DNA of 64,000 bases from Isochrysis galbana (taxonomy: Eukaryota; Haptophyta; Isochrysidales; Isochrysidaceae), in NCBI GenBank assembly GCA_018136815.1, contig CM030941.1, positions 2,208,039 through 2,272,038 on the forward strand. Reading direction: 5' to 3'. A program made the translations under genes and the position numbers. Shown in pieces: positions 28,838-38,338 of this stretch; the stretch's first letter is position 1, and the number at the start of each line of letters is the position of its first letter. The notes under the pieces are model-generated. The model saw only the letters and a list, made by a program, of their open reading frames with translations. It had not been told where the DNA came from and did no database searches.

Positions 28838-29530
28838 GTGAATGAGGATGCGGACATGCCCGGCTGGGGTTGTGGTGGCGCTGGCGGGCTGGCGGTGCCT
28901 TGGCCTTGGGACGGGCCGCCGCGCGTGCGGGTGCGCGCGGGCTCACCTCGACGGCTCCTTGCTTGCCATCTTCTCGCTGAGGGAGTGAGTGAGGCAGTGA
29001 GGGTGAGAGCCGCCAGCCACGGGCGCCGGGCGCCGGGCGGGCTGGTGCGGACGGCGCTGGCGGCCCTCGCCCTGTGGGGCCATTCGATGGGCCCGGTCCG
29101 TTTGGTGGGCGCGGAGCGGCGCCGGCTGTGCACGCACTGGATGCACGAGCGTCCGCGGCGCGGCAACTTTGGCGCCGGGCAGCTGCCCGTGCCGGAGACG
29201 CACCTGAAGCTGGTGGTGGGCTTCGGGTACCACCGTCGGTGGCAAGGGATGCCGGAGGGCGTGCGGTTCCTGCCCCACGGGATGCGCGAGGACGGCGGGT
29301 ACGGGCTGACGCTGGACGTGCACCTGCAGGAGAGGACGTCGGACAAGGAGTCGGACGACACGGCGATGGGCCTGTGGCTGAGGGAGCTGCTGCAGGACCG
29401 GTCGCGCGCCGTGGCGCACCTGCTGCCGCCCTGGTGGGAGCTGACCAACTCGACGATGGTGTGCGGAACTGCTTGCGCTGTTCCAGGACGACGTGGCGCG
29501 GCCCTAGCGACGACACTTGCTGGCACCTGA
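28838..29530 (+). CDS. Hypothetical protein, GC3-rich frame
   Basis: A frame of about 230 codons. Between about 29040 and 29480 nearly every third base is G or C, and the inferred protein is not low-complexity: CTHWMHERPRRGNFGAG, ETHLKLVVGFGYHRRW and LLPPWWELTNSTMV. That pattern is typical of real coding sequence here. I recognise no family. The first ~60 codons look less convincing, and a splice site near 28975-29035 is possible, so the start is uncertain. It may belong to a mobile element, given the copia pieces immediately upstream. Confidence 0.35.
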   Translation: MNEDADMPGWGCGGAGGLAVPWPWDGPPRVRVRAGSPRRLLACHLLAEGVSEAVRVRAASHGRRAPGGLVRTALAALALWGHSMGPVRLVGAERRRLCTHWMHERPRRGNFGAGQLPVPETHLKLVVGFGYHRRWQGMPEGVRFLPHGMREDGGYGLTLDVHLQERTSDKESDDTAMGLWLRELLQDRSRAVAHLLPPWWELTNSTMVCGTACAVPGRRGAALATTLAGT

Positions 29531-29639
29531 AGGCGAGGGTGGGGCGAAGTGGCATGTCACGAATGCATTCGTGACGCGCGGGCCGGCGTGGCAGCGCAAG
29601 CCGGCAAGCCGGGGGAGAGCCTCGCCTGGCATGATCTCT

Positions 29640-29830
29640 CGCTTGCTCCTCGCCCCCCCCGCGCCCCCCCCCCCCCGCGCCCCCCCCCCCCCCCCTATCC
29701 CGCTAGCTCCCACCCAAATATGTACCGGCACCCGGGCCCGTGCCACCCAAATATGTAGTAAATATGTCGACATATCAGTTTGCCAGAATCGTACCCAAAT
29801 ATGTAGTACGATATGTACATATTATGGCCT
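29640..29830. repeat. C homopolymers and CCCAAATATGTA repeats
   Basis: Two C-rich tracts (29656-29696), then three copies of ACCCAAATATGTA and several ATATGT/ACATAT palindromic pieces up to about 29825. No gene. Confidence 0.5.
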
Positions 29831-31200
29831 ACCCCTAGGTAGGGGGGCGGGAGGGGCAGGCGAGAAGGACTGAGAGGGGCGGTAGGTCACAGGTTGTGGG
29901 GTGTGGTGCTGTGCCAAGTCGGCTTGGATCTGCTGGAGGAGCAGTTCGAGAGCGGCTGCGCGAGGGTTGGCGGGCGGGTGGGCCGAAGGCTGGGAAGGCC
30001 CCAGATGGGACAATAGGCTTCTAATAGGTTCTATTAAGAGGTCAAGAGGCCTACCAGACCTGTTACCTGTTAATAGGTACTACTAATAGGTAATAAAAAA
30101 CCTTTCAATATTCTCGCCTCGCGCGTGGCTATAGGCCTATACTATAGGTACCGCTATCGTAGCCACGCCCAAATCATCTCGGATCCCTTCCTCTCCCTAG
30201 TAACAGTAACTTAGCTCAGAAGTCAGAAGCCAATCATATTCATAATATATAATATACATCACATACTCATACATCTATAATATTAGTAAAATGAGTTTTA
30301 TTTTGACCTGTTACCGACCTATTGCGACCTGTCAATAGGTCCTCTTAATAGGAATAGGCCCCCGAAACCTGTTGACCTTGTACCTGTTGTCCCATCCGGG
30401 GGGAAGGCTGGAAGGGACTGTATAGATTGGCTGGGCTTGGCTGGGCAGGAGGCATGTGGCGGTTGGGCTGCACAGCGTGCCAGGGAGCCCCCATCCAGTC
30501 AGTGCTCGGTGGACTCTGGTGGATGAGGGGTGGAAGTGTGTGGTGGTGCGATGTCGGCTGATGGGAGGGCGCGGTCGTGGGCGAGGCGAAGGGAGGAGGT
30601 GAAGGAGAGGCTGGGACGGGCAGTGAGGCGTGAACACCTCCGCTACCATGTTGCTCGTGAAGTGGAGTGGCTGTGGCTGTGTGTGTGGAGTGAGACTCAA
30701 AGGAATGTTGTGACCAAGTTTGGGGCACACCAGGGACACCCAGGCTCACAAAGGGCTGAGCACGGGGGTCACTGGGGCTGGAGGGAGGTGAGGCACCAGG
30801 GGGAACACCGCCAGCACGAACATGGGGCGACGTGGGGCGAGACAGCTCGCCTAGAGCCCCTGGGAGTGCGGCCATGGGGGCGACTCTCGGGAACTCTGGA
30901 CGAAGACAAGAGAAAGAGCGGGAAACACACGGGACACGGGGGGAGCGCTAACAAGGAAACAAAGGGCGCGAACACACAAGAAAACGAGGGAGGGGGATCG
31001 AGCATGATCAACCCCGACCTAACACACTTGGGAAGAGAGAGGGGGGGGGGGGGTTTCGGGGAATCCCGATCGGACGGAGGGGACGCGGACGAAAGCGAAA
31101 CCAAACTCGCAAAGGGGGGAAACCAAGGGAGAGAGGTTCCCTAGGGGTAACCTAAGGGCGGCTCTCCCCCCTAACCGCGACATCGCCTTTGGAGATGGGG
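29822..31200 (-). mobile_element. Probable LTR-element 5' region relic interrupted by a small TIR element
   Basis: On the minus strand a leader region (31200-30880) precedes an ATG frame rich in Pro, Ser and His (MAALPGALGELSRPTSPH), resembling in layout the gag beginnings of the gypsy relics at 41.9 and 55.8 kb. A small TIR element (30005-30395) sits inside it. No protease or polymerase part is visible. It is fossil and broken; the assignment rests on layout only. Confidence 0.3.
30005..30395. mobile_element. Small non-autonomous TIR element (MITE-like)
   Basis: 391 bp beginning ATGGGACAATAGG and ending CCTGTTGTCCCAT; the ends are inverted repeats with one mismatch in 13, and looser inverted similarity (AGGT, ACCTGTTA and CTATTAAGAGG blocks) reaches about 90 bp inward. 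The interior is AT-rich with further palindromes such as ATAGGCCTATACTATAGG. No coding capacity. Confidence 0.65.
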
Positions 31201-31203
31201 GTG

Positions 31204-31388
31204 TGTTAGAGTTTTTCTTGTTGTGCGAACATAACCTTAGTGCTGTGCTCCGTAGCCTTCATCGGCAACGGAGCCCCTACGAGTACCCCGCGATGGGGGT
31301 GTGCGCGGTTGGCGCATGGCTCGTCCGGTGTATGTGGCTAGGGATGCTAGCCAACAAGATGCTCTACAAGACTACAATTACTAACGCA
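31204..31388 (+). repeat. LTR-like dispersed repeat R2, full copy upstream of MMACHC fusion
   Basis: About 180 bp from TGTTAGAGTTTTTC to ACTACAATTACTAACGCA, nearly the same along its length as 44720-44894. The TG...CA ends with inverted TGTTAG/CTAACG suggest a solo LTR. It lies about 410 bp before the ATG at 31801 in the sense of that gene. Confidence 0.65.
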
Positions 31389-31514
31389 TGGGAAGGGGGG
31401 GGGCCGCTCTGCGAAGCGGGCCGCTCTGCGCTCTGCGAAGCGCAAGCCTCTAGAGTAGTCTAGTAGTACCCTTCTATTCGAGTACTCTACGAGTTCTTCC
31501 TTCAATTATCTTTT

Positions 31515-31660
31515 CTATCTCTCTCTCGCTCTCTCTCTCGCTCTCGCTCTCTCCCTCCCTCCCTCCCTCCCCCTCCCTCCCTCCCTCCCCCTCCCTCCCT
31601 CCCTCCCCCCCCCCTTCTCACTCTCACTCTCACTCCCCTCCCCACCCACCCATCCACCCC
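31515..31660. repeat. CTCTCG and CCCT microsatellite
   Basis: Pyrimidine-rich simple repeat (CTCTCG then CCCTCCCT units, then CACTCT) in the 5' region of the MMACHC fusion gene. Confidence 0.8.
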
Positions 31661-31800
31661 GCGCGCTCGCTCCTGCTCTCCTTGCCACTCTTCTCACCAC
31701 CGCTGGCTCTCCTTACGCTTGCTCTCTCTCCATCTCCAACAGCGAGCCAGGCGATAAGAGGCCCATAGAGCCGCCACGGGAGAGACGGCTCACGGGCGTG

Positions 31801-33599
31801 ATGCTGCCGCGGCGCGAACTTCAGACCGAGCTGTTGGCCGGCCAAGGTAACGCGCTCCAAGCTTGCGTCGCCAGCCTTCTGGGCGAGCCGATGGAGAAGA
31901 CACCCGACTTTGTGCGCGCCGACGACTACTGGGCGGCGATGCTCGGCCATGCGGCAGCACGTGGGCTTTCGCTTGTGAAGCTCGCGCTCGACGAGCACGG
32001 CCGGCTGCCCCATTCCACCACCAAGGGAATGCTCTGTATATTAAGGGGCACGTCGCCAAGAGGAGCGCATGGTCACGTCATCGTCGCCGCTGTGGGAGCC
32101 GATGGGTACTCGCTGCTGCCGCTGCACGACCCACATCCAGACGGTATGTTCCTTACGCCGCCGTTCATGTGGGCCGCCTTCTACACGGCCCTCTCGCCGG
32201 CGAGCATCGTCTGCAGGGCACCCACTGTGGTCCCCACAGCGGAGCAGCACGCTGTTGACCTGTGTGAGTGCTTACGTAGGCCTCTTGCGGCGGCCGGCTT
32301 CACGGTGCAGGCGCCCTTCCTCGCGCGCTGGTACAACGAGCATCCCAAGATTGCGCCGCTGCCGGACGTGCATAAGCTTGACGCCGAGCCGGACACTGTG
32401 GCCCTCCTCGTCGGCAACTCCAGAGAGCTATGGCCGCACTTCATCTCATGGGTCGGTGAGAGCGTGACGCGCTTTGCGATGAATCTGCCCCAGCCCCCTC
32501 TCTCTAGATGCGGCTGCGGCATCGCGTCGAAGTGGAGCGACTCGCCCCGTGTCAAGCATGCACCTGCCTGTCCCATCGCCTCCAGGAAAGCGGCTGGCGC
32601 TCGACCCACAGTGGCTTGCTGACCATCACGACGCCCTGGACGCGTACACGGAGGAGCACATTCGCTGCGCCATAGCGAGCACGCTCGCCGAGGGGGATAC
32701 GAAGGTTGTCTATGCTTACGAGACTGTCGAGATCCACGGGCGGTGTGCCTCTGTGGCCACCGCCGCGCACGTTGCCGGCCTCGCGTACTACGAGCCCGAG
32801 ATGCAGCGCTCAGTCCACGCAGAGCTTGGCCCGTGGATCGCCTATCGCGCTATCATCATTCTGCGTGGTGTCTACGCCCCTGCGCTCGCCGTCCCCAACT
32901 CACTGCCTAATCCGCTGACGAGGTCGGAGATGAAACGTGTTGGAGAGTTACAGCGTGACTGCTTCGCACGGTGGGACGAGGCCGACGAGGCGTCCAACTG
33001 GGAGCGCCTCCGTGCTATTGTTGATGCCTTTGACATCGGACGTCGCTACAGGTGGGCAAGCCAATCAAATTTTCTTCATCCACGCTTCTCAAATGCAAAG
33101 CCCCTGGATGACCCTGGCCACTGCGCCCATTGCATCGGTGCCTTACCCAACATTCGACCTACTCTTGCGGCTCGCTCACTTCCTTCATAGGTATGTGGAG
33201 GAAATGATCCGGTTCCACTACGAGCCCAACTCATTGCGTCGGAACGAGATCCTTCGTGCCGCTGTTGCACGGCATGCCAACGAATGCAGCTCGACAAGGA
33301 GACAGCGGGCACCGGAGCCGTCGGAGCAGCAGCAGGCAGAGACGCAGACTTCGCTGACGACGAGTCACCAGGTAGAGACGCAAACCTCGCTGCCATCGGG
33401 TCACCAGGCAGAGACGCAGACCTCGCTGCCGACCGGCCACCAAGCGGAGACACAAACCTCGTTACCGGCCGGCCACCAAGCGGAGACACAGACGTTCTTG
33501 GCGACGGGTGACGAAGGCACCCAAACACTCGGCTTTGCAGGCGCGCAAACAGCCGATGCCTCGGTCCAGCATCGGCCAGTGCTCTCGCCACTTGCCTGA
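31801..33599 (+). CDS. MMACHC: MMACHC (cobalamin processing) fused to a papain-fold-like domain and a TQT repeat tail
   Basis: Three exons, 31801-32455, 32586-33051 and 33191-33599 (donors GTGAGA and GTGGGC; phases 1 and 2). An alternative exon 2 acceptor at 32507 keeps the frame and adds 26 residues. Residues about 12-130 resemble a bacterial/phage family with GNCLxACVASLLG, SPRG-H-V and HDPHPDG; here the first Cys is Ala (GNALQACVASLLG), so a Cys-protease-like activity may be lost. Residues about 145-370 match MMACHC: FLARWYNE, DTVALLVGNS, ELWPHF, DALDAYTEEH, then the signature TAAHVAGLAYYEPEM and WIAYRAIIILRGVYAP, where the human protein has AAHVAGAAYYY and GWFAIRGVVLLPG. MMACHC removes the upper ligand of cobalamin with glutathione or flavin. 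The tail has five 12-aa repeats (ETQTSLPxGHQA) plus GTQT. The ATG at 31801 follows an in-frame GTG. Confidence 0.83.
33336..33515 (+). repeat. 36-bp coding minisatellite (five units)
   Basis: Five tandem 36-bp units inside the last exon of the MMACHC fusion gene, encoding ETQTSLPxGHQA variants. Changes between units are mostly silent or at the x position, and every unit keeps ETQT. Confidence 0.85.
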
Positions 33600-33972
33600 A
33601 TTCGGCGCCATCTTGACACACCAGGCACTGGCACGGGTAGAGTATGGGTCGCCGTGGTTTGCAGCGCCCTTTTAAGCTTGCACCGCCGGCGTGCCTGCCC
33701 TTCATGCGAGAGCCTATTTCGAGCTAGATCGCGTTCCGTCGAAAGTGGGACAGAATGGTTTGAGCCATCAAATGTCCACATCCTGTTTCATTTTTGTCGC
33801 CACGGTGATTTTTCAATTGTAGACTAGTGACTATAGACAGCACCGGGGCGTGAGTCACTCTCACTTTGCTAATATAATTCACATAAAAATATTGTGAGCC
33901 CTCAGCCCTATTCACAACTATAAAAAAACTTCTTAATAATCTCGCCGCGCGCGCGACCCTGGCCACAGCATC
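33600..33972. other. 3' flank of MMACHC fusion with an R4 piece and a retroposon 3'-end piece
   Basis: 33725-33800 contains TCGCGTTCCGTCGAAAG and GCCATCAAATGTCCA, shared (second part in reverse) with 36570-36660 and 50050-50150. 33920-33960 (AAAAAACTTCTTAATAATCT then CGCCGCGCGCGCG) resembles the reversed 3' end of retroposon R1. Confidence 0.5.
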
Positions 33973-33989
33973 TATGCAGCCACGCCCGC

Positions 33990-34748
33990 AACTAAGTTTA
34001 TACTTAGTTCGCCCATGGGGGGGCACGAGCCCCCCCCCCTCTCCACTCCTCCCCTGCCATGGGGGAGGAACCACCCACTCTCCCGGCATGCCTGATGGCT
34101 TGCCAGGAGCGCCCACTGCCATGCTGACCCACTCTCTCCCTGACAGGCTCGCCTGATTCGCGCGTCCTGGCCCCTCGTGGCCAGCCCATCGCTCCAACCC
34201 CCGCCCTCCCCCCCTGTTCGACAGGCAGACAGGTGCAGATTGGGGGCCCCAAAGAAAGGCGCCCAGGAGCGCCAGCGAGGGAGAGGCAGGGGAGGCCAGG
34301 GCCCCGCCCCAGCCTCCTCTGCCCCCTGAGCTGGCCTCCAGGAGCCTCCAGGGGTCGCCAGAGGCAGCTGCAGGCCTATCGCAGGCGCGCCATCGCGCGT
34401 GCCTGCAGGAGAGGGGAGAGAGAGCGCGGAGAAGGGGGTGGGCGCGAGCGAGAGCTCCGCCCACCGGAAAATCGGTAAGTCCCGCACCTGTTTACAGGAT
34501 AAGTCGGGTCTGAGGCCGCCACCAGCCCGGTAGGCAGAGGAGGAAGGGGGGAACGGATCACCGGGGGGGGGCGCGGGCCACCGGACCATATCTAAGCCCT
34601 TCACCCCTATCCCCCTAGTAGTGCACGGGGGGAGCCGCCTGATGGCGGGGGGGAAGGGCTGGGGGAGTGGGGGTGTAGAAAGTATACTACGTGTAGGTAG
34701 TGGTTCCATTCGCCGCGAGTGCGGTAAGAATATTATGAATTTTTTTTA
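33990..34748 (+). mobile_element. Retroposon R1, full copy A, with 17-bp target duplication
   Basis: 759 bp. It starts with the near-palindrome AACTAAGTTTATACTTAGTT and ends GTGCGGTAAGAATATTATG plus a T-rich tail. The flanks TATGCAGCCACGCCCGC at 33973-33989 and 34749-34765 are identical, which fixes both ends. The interior is GC-rich and non-coding: long minus-strand frames exist but their ends and frame differ among copies. Long duplications and a T-run end point to reverse-transcribed RNA, perhaps a Pol III product, moved by a LINE. I recognise no family. Confidence 0.82.
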
Positions 34749-34765
34749 TATGCAGCCACGCCCGC

Positions 34766-35164
34766 TTCCCTTATCCCCCCTCCACCTGCCTTGCGGCTCG
34801 TCCCCTCGTGCACTACCTAGGGGCTGGGTGTAGGAGGTTTCCAGTGGCAGACGGCGTGTACCGATCCCCGATGGCTTGTCTCACTCCTTCCTCTTGCGCC
34901 ATCGGGCTATCGGCTGTTTCGTGTTCTCTCTTCGTATTGGGGGCCAGATATCTGTGGTTCAATTTACCGGGGGCGTTGTTCCACTGATACAGCGAGCAAG
35001 GGTACCGCTAGAGGCACTACGAACTAGACGGAACCTAAACATCAACCCGTGGACAGGAGGGCACGCACGACAAAAAAAATCAAAAGTCCGGCCCGGACCC
35101 CACACTCCAAACCAGACCTCAGGTAGTGCACCGAGGCATAGATGCTCCGTTAGGTATCAGGTCA
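34766..35164. other. Intergenic with R3 fragment
   Basis: No gene is supported. 35080-35140 matches the later half of repeat R3 on the minus strand (ACTCCAAACCAGACCTCAGG, GTAGTGCACCGAGGC). Confidence 0.45.
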
Positions 35165-36180
35165 TCAGGTTTCGGTTCCCTTACTTAGCATGATATCAGG
35201 TCCTATTCTCAGCACGGGCTCATGACGCAGGGACAATGAAGATTTCTCAAGGGAAGAACTCGACATGACGACCGGAGCCGAAGGCGCGAGCGAAGATTTT
35301 GTGCTTGTCAGAGCAAGGCTGATCTCACTCTTGGAGATTGCCTGCGAGGGCGCGCCGGCAGCTAGCGCGGAACGCGGTTCTTGTGGGGAGCTCATGGAGC
35401 TTTCCTCGGGGGTGACTACGGGCATGGTGGTCGACGCACGACGTACGAAGCACGGAGGGCGCGGAAGTGCGGAAGGAGGCTTGTGGGAGGTGGTGGCAGG
35501 CGACTGGGGGTGGCTCAGGCGCGTGCTTGACTTGTATTGACTCGTTGACTCGGGGTATAGACTCGGGAACTCGGGGGGACTCGCTTGGGAACACGGAGGG
35601 CCTCACCGAAGTTGCTACAAAAAGTTCGAGGACACCGAGCCACACAAACTAAACCAAACGGGGCGAAAACTAACCACACCTGGACGGACGGCCAGGCGTC
35701 GGCACCAGGGCAACTCAGCAACGCGCAGACATGCGACAGAGGGGAGGCCGACACAACGAGGGCAGATCTCGTTGGGGAGCTATGACCGATAGATGAGAGA
35801 AGACAACAGACGGTCATGGAACATTTGATGACATCAAGAGAAGGTAAGAGAAGAGGGCCGGAGGCGACGGACGGCACGCCGAGGAAAAGAACCTGCCGCG
35901 GGGGGGGCGAGGGACCGAGGGCACGGCGGGGCAGCGTGGGAGGGCGCGAGGCCAATCTCGGAGCGAGATCGCGTCCTTTCCCTCGCGGAGCGCAGAGAGA
36001 CCCCCCACGAGATATCTTGGGACCGGAGAATGTTTTGGACGAATCTTCCTGCCGTCGGCCGAGGAGAGGCGGACGGAGAGAGAGAGAGAGAGAGAGTCTC
36101 GCAGAGCGACTGCAGAACGAGACGTCGAAGTCATGCCGGTTTATTACCTTAAACGAGCCAACAATTATAGTAACCGCAAA
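35165..36180 (-). mobile_element. Possible LTR-element 5' region relic
   Basis: On the minus strand a CT-rich leader (36180-35430) precedes an ATG frame (MPVVTPEESSMSSPQEPRSA) of Ser/Pro/Ala-rich sequence, the same layout as the gag beginnings near 41.9 and 55.8 kb. Nothing diagnostic of an enzyme is present, so this is a tentative fossil call. Confidence 0.3.
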
Positions 36181-37168
36181 AACAAAATTCTAATCGCAAA
36201 TTTCGAGACCAAAATCTGCAAACCTGGACTTGAGACCATGGGGAAACCGAATCTGTGTGTCTTGTGCGTCAGCGGCAACACGGGGAACTGTTCAATTGTA
36301 ATTGTGAGCGCGCACCTTACACGAATATTCATGCCTACAGCCTTCAGATGGGCAGGAACACACCCAGGATCAGCCAAGGGACCTGGTCGCCTGCCAGAAG
36401 AACGACATTGACACCATCCACAGGATCGAGGACGAGGAGAAGGAGAAAAAGACCAAGATATTGAAGATTTAAGGCTGCCTGCGCCTTACCTGCCTGGCGG
36501 GGTTTATGAAAATTGCGTTTTCTGAAAGCGCGCGGCGCGATGCGTTCGCCGTAGATATTAAAAGTCGATAATAGGGTCTGTGAATATTGTTGTATAAATG
36601 ACTATGGACATTTGATGGCTCCATTCGATTGATGCCCCATAATTGACGGAACGATACCTACTACCACTACGCCACGCGAGAGCTTTACGTGAGTTGTAGG
36701 GCCATGAGGACAGACTCAAGAGCATCCTATATACTTTCACTTTCTTCTGCACTTCTTTTACAATTTTTCCGACCAACTTACAGATTTTTCTGCACCCTTC
36801 TTCTCCTTTCTTTACTTCTCATCAGTCCTATAACTCGCGGATGCGACATATTAGCTCACTAACACCATTCTCTCGGTCCACGTTAGATCTCTAGCAGAAC
36901 CAATCAGAATGAATGTACCAAAGATCGAGTCTTTGCGGTCCAGAAGCCAAAGGAGCCAGCCGCTGCCTCATCAAGTGTCCAGCCAGCAAGCTGGCGTGGA
37001 CCTCGAAGGCGCACCAGATAGCACCTTGCGTGCATCGATGCCAGCATGTATGTATACCCCGAGGTCACAAAAGTCGCAAGAGATGCAATATACAACGTCC
37101 CAACGACGCTCGTGCAGCAGTCGTGAACGACCCCACCACCCATCAACGAGTGGATCGATGAAGGAGCA
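36181..37168. other. Intergenic containing repeat R4
   Basis: 36520-36660 is R4: CTGAAAGCGCGCGGCGCGAT, then ATGGACATTTGATGGCTCCA and CATAATTGACGGAACGA, matching 50014-50143. 36661-37168 holds the 3' side of SEH1 and an AT-richer stretch. No gene is supported. Confidence 0.5.
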
Positions 37169-38179
37169 TCATCGAATACTCTGCTGCTCGCTCTTCCAGC
37201 CGCCACGCCCGTCACGACTGTACACATGTACATGGCCATCATCGACTCCGGCTGCGAGCATGCTCCCACAACTGTTCCATTCAACGCGCCATACTTGAGA
37301 ATCATGAAGGAGCTCACCGGTGCATTCACCGCTCCAAGTAACCACAACCTGCTTGGCGTGGTCAGGACTACCAGGTGCAGCTGCTTCTTCCGTTTGGGTG
37401 CGCAACAGCTCCCATATCTTCACGCTCTTATCGCGCGATGCTGTTGCAACAATGTGTTTACTCCTCCCAACATCAGGTGCCCAGCTCAAATCCCGGATGC
37501 AATCGGGATTAGGCATCGATACCGTCTTCGACCCGTGATGCGGCGTGAGCGCCAGGACATGTACCCAGCCACCCGCGGGGGGCTCGTTCAGGCTCCAGAG
37601 GTGAACGCTGCCGTCCGACATGCCCACAACAAGTGCCATGCCTTCGTGCGCCGAGGGGTTCCATGCGAGACACTGGGGCGAGACCTGCCTGTCGCCGGTC
37701 CGTGCACCTTCCGCCTCAAATTCGTAGGACGTCTCCCACTTGCTCAGATCCATCACATCCGGTGCCTCATGTAACCTCACTATCCTGTCGGCGCCGCAGC
37801 TTGCGAGCCATAGCCCAAGGCCTCGAGGCGCAAACCTCACATCGTGCACTGCATCACGAGAGTGCTGCAGCTCGGCGGCGAGGCGCCAGCCCCCCTGACG
37901 AGGCGGCGGCAGTGGATCCTCCGTGTCTGCCAACTCCTCCCAGATGTTCACCCTCCGGTCGAATGAGCAGCTGGCCAGCACCTGGCCAAACTCAGGGTGC
38001 GCCCACACGATCCTCCAGATCGAGCCGTAGTGCGCGCGCCACTCTGCCGTCTTGTGGCCCGCCTCGTCGAAGACGCGCAGCATCCCGTCGGAAGAGCACG
38101 TTGCCACACGCCGTCCGAAGTAGTCGTACGAGCACGAGTGGATGAGCAGCGTGGAGGGCGCAGACGACTCAGCGTCCAT
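37169..38179 (-). CDS. SEH1: Nucleoporin SEH1, WD40 protein
   Basis: Single exon, 336 aa, start at the ATG at 38179 (MDAESSAPSTLLIHSCSYDY). The WD40 repeats line up with SEH1 throughout: DYFGRRVATCSSDGMLRVFD, IWRIVWAHPEFGQVLASCSFD (nearly invariant in the family), VHDVRFAPRGLGLWLASCGAD, RLHEAPDVMDLSKW, CLAWNPS, IVATASRDKSVKIWELL, and finally DSQVWRVEWNSCGSMLAAG followed by DDGHVHVY. SEH1 is a scaffold subunit of the nuclear-pore Y complex and of the GATOR2/SEA complex at the lysosome or vacuole. It is divergent from the coiled-coil gene at 38339, only about 160 bp away. Length fits the family (about 330-360 aa). Confidence 0.92.
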   Translation of the reverse strand: MDAESSAPSTLLIHSCSYDYFGRRVATCSSDGMLRVFDEAGHKTAEWRAHYGSIWRIVWAHPEFGQVLASCSFDRRVNIWEELADTEDPLPPPRQGGWRLAAELQHSRDAVHDVRFAPRGLGLWLASCGADRIVRLHEAPDVMDLSKWETSYEFEAEGARTGDRQVSPQCLAWNPSAHEGMALVVGMSDGSVHLWSLNEPPAGGWVHVLALTPHHGSKTVSMPNPDCIRDLSWAPDVGRSKHIVATASRDKSVKIWELLRTQTEEAAAPGSPDHAKQVVVTWSGECTGELLHDSQVWRVEWNSCGSMLAAGVDDGHVHVYSRDGRGGWKSEQQSIR

Positions 38180-38338
38180 CGCGACGGCTCGTCGAGCGCG
38201 CCTCGCCAACAGCAGACCCAACGTGAATTATAGAGTAGAGTAGTCTTGTAGAGCATCTTGTTGGCTAGAGCTCTAGCATCCAGCGGGCGCGTCAAGTGCC
38301 GCGAGCGCGCGCTGCAGGTGCCGCGGCGCGAAGTGGTG
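38180..38338. promoter_or_regulatory. Short divergent promoter with R2 core
   Basis: The 159 bp between the SEH1 and coiled-coil start codons contain, at about 38225-38283, the R2 core in SEH1 orientation (GGATGCTAG, then AGCCAACAAGATGCTCTACA and AGACTAC). Both genes must be driven from this interval. Confidence 0.5.

Noticed and set aside
31204-31388. SINE with Pol III boxes for repeat R2
   Set aside because: No properly spaced A and B boxes could be found; TG...CA ends with inverted TGTTAG/CTAACG fit an LTR better.
33724-34709. Minus-strand frames of about 245 codons in retroposon copy A, with similar frames in copies B-D
   Set aside because: Frame and ends differ among copies, the composition is G/A/R/W-rich low complexity, and no domain matches; the element looks non-coding.
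36904-37347. Minus-strand frame of 147 codons as an extra SEH1 exon
   Set aside because: SEH1 already ends at the expected length; this frame overlaps its last repeat out of phase and has no WD40 pattern.
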